DNA of 64,000 bases from Streptomyces tibetensis. GTDB taxonomy: Bacteria; Actinomycetota; Actinomycetes; Streptomycetales; Streptomycetaceae. Position numbers and translations under genes: made by a program. Under the pieces are notes generated by a model that was not told the origin of the DNA, searched no databases, and worked only from the letters and a program-made list of their open reading frames with translations. Below, piece by piece: positions 60,133 to 64,000 of the stretch. The stretch lies in the NCBI RefSeq assembly GCF_007655005.1, contig NZ_SZVW01000015.1, forward strand, positions 205,478 to 269,477. The letters run 5' to 3'. Every line of letters begins with the position of its first letter. The first letter of the stretch is position 1.

Positions 60133-61092
60133 ATGTCCACGGATCTGATCGGTACGAAGACCAGGAGCCGACCGGTGTCACAACTGCTGGCCGAAGAAAA
60201 GAAGCGGATCACGCCGAAGCGTCCGCGTGACTATGTCACCTGGGCCGTCGCGATCGCGATCGTCGCCGGTCTGGTGTGGACCGCGGTGACGAACGAGAAC
60301 TATCGCTGGCCGGTGGTGTTCAGCTACTTCACCACGCAATCGATTCTCAACGGTCTGCTGATCACGCTGGTTCTCACCGCGGTCAGCATGGCGCTGAGCA
60401 CCCTGCTCGGGCTGGTCCTGGCGGTGATGCGGATGTCGCATCAGCGGCCCGTTTCCGGGCTGGCCCAGCTCTACATCGCCTTCTTCCGCGGCACCCCGGT
60501 GCTCGTGCAGCTGATCTTCTGGTTCAACATCGCGGCGCTGTACCCGCACATCTCGATCGGTATCCCGTTCACCGACATCTCCACGCCGGTGAACGTGAAC
60601 GCGATCATGACTCCGTTGACCGCGGCCGTGGTGGGGCTGACGCTGAACCAGGCCGCGTACATGTCCGAGATCATCCGCGGCGGGTTCGCCTCGGTTCCTC
60701 GCGGACAGCACGAGGCCGCGGAGTCCCTGGGCATGTCGGGATTCACCAAGCTCCGGCGCGTGATCATCCCGCAGACCATGCCGTCGGTCGTTCCGGCCAC
60801 CGGCAACCAGGTGATCGGCATGCTCAAGGAGACCTCGCTGGTGAGCGTGCTCGGCGTCGCCGACCTGCTGAACAGCGCACAGTCGATCTACGCCCGCAAC
60901 TACCAGACCATTCCGCTGCTGATCGTGGCCAGCCTCTGGTACCTGATCATGACGCTGGTGCTGAGCGTGCCGCAGTCCATGATCGAGCGCCGTTTCTCCC
61001 GCTCGACCCGGGCACGGCTGACCCCGGCCGCGACCTCGGCCGAGCCGGGGGCGGGCCAGCCCGTACCCGCCACGAGGGAGTCCCTGCTGTGA
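60133..61092 (+). CDS. Amino-acid-type ABC transporter permease
   Basis: A 319-residue permease with about five to six helices. The EAA loop is HEAAESLGMSGFTKLRRVIIPQTMPSVVP, and FFRGTPVLVQLIFWFNIAALYP is the family core. It starts one base after the binding-protein stop, and its stop overlaps the ATPase GTG (GTGA at 61089). It is paralogous to the permease at 2462, including the long N-terminal extension of about 35 residues. Probably a homodimer. Confidence 0.93.
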   Translation: MSTDLIGTKTRSRPVSQLLAEEKKRITPKRPRDYVTWAVAIAIVAGLVWTAVTNENYRWPVVFSYFTTQSILNGLLITLVLTAVSMALSTLLGLVLAVMRMSHQRPVSGLAQLYIAFFRGTPVLVQLIFWFNIAALYPHISIGIPFTDISTPVNVNAIMTPLTAAVVGLTLNQAAYMSEIIRGGFASVPRGQHEAAESLGMSGFTKLRRVIIPQTMPSVVPATGNQVIGMLKETSLVSVLGVADLLNSAQSIYARNYQTIPLLIVASLWYLIMTLVLSVPQSMIERRFSRSTRARLTPAATSAEPGAGQPVPATRESLL

Positions 61093-61856
61093 ACGCCGAC
61101 GGAACGATCGTCGCACGCAAACTGTGCAAGAGCTACGGACGTCACCAGGTCCTGCGTGACATCGACCTGACCGTCGCGGCCGGAGAGATCTCCTGCATCA
61201 TCGGCCCGAGCGGATCCGGCAAATCGACACTGCTGCGCTGTATCAACGGCCTGGAGACCATCGACCGCGGAGTCCTCAAGGTCAACGGGGAGGACTTCGG
61301 CTACGTCGAGAAGGACGACGCCTACCACGCCGTGCGCCCCAAGCGGCTGGCTCAGCAGCGCACCCGCATCGGCATGGTCTTCCAGCAGTTCAACCTGTTC
61401 CCCAACATGACCGCCGAGAGCAATGTCATGTCCGGACCGGTGCTGGTGAAGAAGAAGAACCGTGAGGCCAGCCGCGAGCAGGCGCGAGAACTGCTGGCCA
61501 AGGTCGGCCTCGAGGGGTGCGGCCACAAGTACCCCGCCCAGCTCTCCGGCGGCCAGCAGCAACGCGTGGCCATCGCCCGCGCGCTGGCGATGGAACCGAC
61601 CATCATGCTGTTCGACGAACCCACCAGCGCCCTGGACCCGGAACGCGTGGGCGAAGTACTCGCCGTCATGCGCGACCTCGCCGGCAACGGAATGACCATG
61701 CTGCTCGTCACCCACGAGATGGGCTTCGCCCGCGAGGTCGCCGACGAGGTGCTGTTCATGGACGAAGGCATCGCAGTCGAACGCGGCGACGCACGCGAAG
61801 TCCTCGGCAACCCCCGCGAGAAACGAACCCAGGCGTTCCTCGAAAGGGTCCTGTAG
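61089..61856 (+). CDS. Amino-acid-type ABC transporter ATP-binding protein
   Basis: A 255-residue ATPase from GTG 61089. Walker A GPSGSGKSTLLRCINGLE, Q-loop VFQQFNLFPNMTAESNV, signature LSGGQQQRVAIARALAMEP, Walker B IMLFDEPTSALDPE, H-loop LVTHEMGFA. It has the same insertion before the Q-loop as the ATPase at 3400 (here FGYVEKDDAYHAVRPKRL). It completes the importer of the catabolic cluster. Confidence 0.94.
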   Translation: MNADGTIVARKLCKSYGRHQVLRDIDLTVAAGEISCIIGPSGSGKSTLLRCINGLETIDRGVLKVNGEDFGYVEKDDAYHAVRPKRLAQQRTRIGMVFQQFNLFPNMTAESNVMSGPVLVKKKNREASREQARELLAKVGLEGCGHKYPAQLSGGQQQRVAIARALAMEPTIMLFDEPTSALDPERVGEVLAVMRDLAGNGMTMLLVTHEMGFAREVADEVLFMDEGIAVERGDAREVLGNPREKRTQAFLERVL

Positions 61857-61970
61857 AAGCGGCTGGGACTGACGTAACTTCCGCACCCTACGTCCGCACC
61901 CTGCCGGTCCCGGTCTTCAACGCCCTCCAGTTCGACGTCGATCCGACCGTCACAGCGCTGACAGCGCCGT

Positions 61971-61998
61971 CGGCCGGGCCCCTGGTGGTGCCCGGCCG
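61971..61998. terminator. 9-bp hairpin in the gap before the PuuB-like gene
   Basis: CGGCCGGGC (61971-61979) pairs exactly with GCCCGGCCG (61990-61998) around a ten-base loop. No T-run follows. It may be a weak terminator or an attenuator inside the 177-base gap between the ATPase and the next oxidase gene, which would lower expression of the oxidases relative to the importer. Confidence 0.4.
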
Positions 61999-62033
61999 CG
62001 CCCCCCTTCGAAACTCCCCGCTAAGGACCCGAC

Positions 62034-63314
62034 ATGAAGACGATTCCCTACTGGATAGAAACCGCCGGGGCGTTTCCCGACCGTTCCGGCAAGCCGTTGA
62101 CGGAGGACACCGACCTGGTGGTCGTCGGTGCCGGCCTGACGGGTCTGTCCACCGCTCTGCACTCCGCGCGCAAGGGCGCTCGCGTCACCCTGGTCGAGAA
62201 GGGCCAGATCGGCTCCGGGGCCTCCGCCCGCAACGGCGGCATGGCGAACCTGGGCTTCACCATCGGCGTGCGCCAGGCCATCCGCCGGTACGGACTGGAG
62301 CGGGCCCGCGAGATCTACAACTCCTACGGCGAGGCCGTGGACACCGTCGAGCGGCTCGTGGGCGAGGAGTCCATCGACTGCCAGTTCCGTCGCGTCGGAC
62401 GCCTGGGTGTCGCGTCCCGCCCCGCGCACTTCGAGAGCAAGAAGGCCCAGCAGCGCGACCTGGCCAACTACTTCGGGCACGAGACCACACTGGTCGGCAA
62501 GTCCGAGCTGCGCTCCGAGATCGGATCCGACGCCTACCACGGCGGTCTGCTGGACCCGTTCAGCGCCGCCCTGCACGTCGGTCGCTTCGTGCGCGGCATG
62601 GCCGAGGCGTGCGAGCGCACCGGTGTGGAGATCCACGAGCGCAACGCGGCCATCGGCGTGCGGCGCACCGCAGCCGGCCGTTTCGAGGTCAGCACCGAGC
62701 GCGGTGTCATCCGTGCCGGGCAGGTCATGATGGCCACGGACGCCTACACCGACAAGAACTTCCCCTGGCTGCGGCGCCAGCAGGTCAGCGTGGGCAGCTT
62801 CATCATCGTCACCGAGCCGCTCGGCGAGGCACTCGCCCGGGACATCATCCCCAAGGCCCGACTCATCGTCGACTCCAACAAGGTCTGCCACTACTTCCGG
62901 CTCACCCCGGACAACCGGCTGCTGTTCGGCGGCCGCGCCCGCTTCGCACCGTCCGACCCCACCTCGGACAAGAAGAGCGGTGCCGTCCTGTTCCGTGAGA
63001 TGTGCGAGATCTTCCCGCAACTCTCCCGGACGAAGATCGAGTACGTGTGGGGCGGCTCCGTCGGCTTCGCCATGGACCGCATCGTCCACGCGGGGCAGAC
63101 CGAGGACGGCGTCTACTACTCCATGGGGTACGCGGGCCACGGCGTGCAGATGGCCACGCACATGGGTCAGGTCATGGCCGAGGTGATGGACGGCCACCCC
63201 GAGGTCAGCCCCGTCCGTGACATCGCCCCGCCCCGCATCCCCCTCTACAACGGCACCGCCTGGTTCCTGCCCTTCGCGGGCGCCTACTACAAGACGCTGG
63301 ACCGCATCCGCTGA
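62034..63314 (+). CDS. FAD-dependent oxidoreductase, gamma-glutamylputrescine oxidase-like (PuuB/DAO)
   Basis: A 426-residue DAO-family oxidase. N-terminal SYWIETA-like opening (PYWIETAGAFPDRSG), FAD motif TDLVVVGAGLTGLSTALHSARKGARVTLVEKGQIGSGASARNGGMANLGF (broken across a few residues), and C-terminal YVWGGSVGFAMDRIVHAG, YYSMGYAGHGVQMATHMGQVMAEVM. The GSGASxRNGG signature and WGGxxGFxxDxxP-like end are those of PuuB and related amine oxidases. ATG 62034 follows AAGGA. It should oxidise a primary amine to aldehyde, which the dehydrogenase encoded next would convert to an acid. Confidence 0.9.
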   Translation: MKTIPYWIETAGAFPDRSGKPLTEDTDLVVVGAGLTGLSTALHSARKGARVTLVEKGQIGSGASARNGGMANLGFTIGVRQAIRRYGLERAREIYNSYGEAVDTVERLVGEESIDCQFRRVGRLGVASRPAHFESKKAQQRDLANYFGHETTLVGKSELRSEIGSDAYHGGLLDPFSAALHVGRFVRGMAEACERTGVEIHERNAAIGVRRTAAGRFEVSTERGVIRAGQVMMATDAYTDKNFPWLRRQQVSVGSFIIVTEPLGEALARDIIPKARLIVDSNKVCHYFRLTPDNRLLFGGRARFAPSDPTSDKKSGAVLFREMCEIFPQLSRTKIEYVWGGSVGFAMDRIVHAGQTEDGVYYSMGYAGHGVQMATHMGQVMAEVMDGHPEVSPVRDIAPPRIPLYNGTAWFLPFAGAYYKTLDRIR

Positions 63315-63355
63315 CCGGTCGGCAGCACTTCCACGCAGACGAGGAGATACCCACG

Positions 63356-64000
63356 ATGACTGTCGTCCGTGATGTTCCCAAGCAGCTGTTCATCGGTGGT
63401 GGCTGGCAGGACGCGGAGTCCGGCCGGACCCTGCCGGTCGACAACCCGGCCACCGGCGAAGAGCTCTGCCGGGTCGCCGACGCCTCACCGGCCGACGGAC
63501 AGCGCGCCGTCGAGGCCGCGGTCGCCGCCCAGCCGGCCTGGGCCGCCACCGCGCCCCGGGTGCGCAGCGAGATCCTGCGCCGCGCCTACGACCTGATCAT
63601 CGCGCGCACCGAGGACCTCGCGCTGCTGATGACGCTGGAGATGGGCAAGCCCCTGGCCGAGGCGCGTGCCGAGGTCGCCTACGGAGCGGAGTTCTTCCGC
63701 TGGTTCTCCGAGGAGGCCGTCCGTGTCGACGGCGGCCTGATGACCGCGCCGGACGGCAGGAACCGTCTCCTGGTCACCCGTCAGCCGGTCGGCCCCTGCC
63801 TGCTGATCACCCCGTGGAACTTCCCCCTGGCGATGGGCACCCGCAAGATCGGCCCCGCCATCGCCGCCGGCTGCACCATCGTCCTCAAGCCCGCCCCGCA
63901 GACGCCCCTGACCAGCCTCGCCCTCGCCGCCATCCTCACCGAGGCCGGCCTGCCCGAGGGTGTGCTGAACATCGTCACCACCACCGACGCCGCCGGTGTC
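63356..64000 (+). CDS. NAD(P)-dependent aldehyde dehydrogenase (GabD/PuuC-like), 3' partial
   Basis: The first 215 codons of an aldehyde dehydrogenase; the gene runs off the window. Seen: LFIGGGWQDAESGRTLPVDNPATGEELCRVADAS (split), LMTLEMGKPLAEARAEVAYGAEFFRWFSEEAVR, RQPVGPCLLITPWNFPLAMGTRKIGPAIAAGCTIVLKPAPQTPLTSLALA (split), the cofactor-binding half with the PWNFP and KPA motifs. MGKPLAEARxEVxYGAxFxxWFxEEA is typical of succinate-semialdehyde dehydrogenases. The catalytic Cys lies beyond the window. ATG 63356 follows GAGGAGAT, 41 bases after the PuuB-like gene, so it is in the same operon. Confidence 0.93.
   Translation, partial: MTVVRDVPKQLFIGGGWQDAESGRTLPVDNPATGEELCRVADASPADGQRAVEAAVAAQPAWAATAPRVRSEILRRAYDLIIARTEDLALLMTLEMGKPLAEARAEVAYGAEFFRWFSEEAVRVDGGLMTAPDGRNRLLVTRQPVGPCLLITPWNFPLAMGTRKIGPAIAAGCTIVLKPAPQTPLTSLALAAILTEAGLPEGVLNIVTTTDAAGV

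Noticed and set aside
1..64000. tRNA, rRNA or tmRNA genes
   Set aside because: No cloverleaf with a TTCRANNC arm and matching acceptor stem, and no rRNA-like conserved stretch, was seen in any intergenic region, including those beside the integrase fragments. A tRNAscan run would settle it.

Overview
The window is very GC-rich, with G or C in most third codon positions, many GTG starts and ATGA/GTGA gene overlaps. Its gene families (ECF-type sigma factor with a membrane partner, DUF6479-like protein, lamin-tail protein, winged-helix, PucR and ArsR regulators, Tat-exported glycosidase with ricin domain, Streptomyces-type integrase remnants) point to a Streptomyces or close relative. The number of broken genes and IS remnants suggests an accessory, chromosome-arm-like region. 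No rRNA, tRNA, CRISPR array or replication origin was seen.

Layout. (1) 1-6.4 kb: an operon of a flavin-dependent monooxygenase, a GNAT acetyltransferase, a polar-amino-acid-type ABC transporter with two binding lipoproteins flanking one permease/ATPase pair, and a second luciferase-like oxidoreductase; probably uptake and oxidative breakdown of a small organosulfur or amino-acid-like compound. (2) 6.6-15.5 kb: housekeeping-like genes (winged-helix protein, membrane proteins, an NCS1 nucleobase permease with a cysteine-rich tail, a mannosyltransferase/GT2-GtrA pair, an ECF sigma factor with membrane partner) and a 226-bp MITE-like element touching the permease stop codon. (3) 15.6-20.8 kb: a Cys-rich copper-store protein, an acyl-CoA dehydrogenase, an N-terminally damaged radical SAM protein, a LysR regulator divergent from a DoxX-like membrane protein, an SRPBCC protein.

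(4) 21.3-29.4 kb is the most unusual part: a run of beta-propeller and ricin-type carbohydrate-binding proteins, none with a signal peptide, around a protein that resembles aerolysin/ETX-MTX2 pore-forming toxins. One member has nearly identical 180-bp tandem repeats with an amber codon in one copy; another, PLL-like, is frameshifted. A related small ricin protein sits at 39.4 kb. I propose a cytosolic lectin/toxin arsenal; this is inference.

(5) 29.5-33.4 kb and 35.2-36.2 kb are gene debris: ends of an HNH nuclease, an ATP-dependent DNA ligase, an integrase and two histidine kinases, around an intact Nudix hydrolase, an LLM oxidoreductase and an alpha/beta hydrolase. (6) 36.2-39.8 kb: MFS exporter with its ArsR-type regulator, a frameshifted lamin-tail protein, the small ricin lectin. 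(7) 40-45.3 kb: two degraded IS630-family transposases and more fragments around a GNAT and an aminoglycoside-phosphotransferase-like gene. (8) 45.4-49 kb: a Tat-exported GH29 alpha-L-fucosidase, beside the deleted remains of a second secreted ricin protein and of a sugar ABC transporter.

(9) 49.3-55.1 kb: a stress/metabolism island (zinc alcohol dehydrogenase, XRE-PPOX fusion, cyclic-nucleotide-binding protein, tandem universal stress protein, GH65 phosphorylase). (10) 55.1-64 kb: a catabolic cluster with a PucR-type regulator divergent from an amine/sarcosine-type FAD oxidase, a HAD hydrolase, a complete ABC importer, a PuuB-like FAD oxidase and the start of an aldehyde dehydrogenase. The genes fit import and stepwise oxidation of an amine or polyamine; the substrate cannot be read from sequence.
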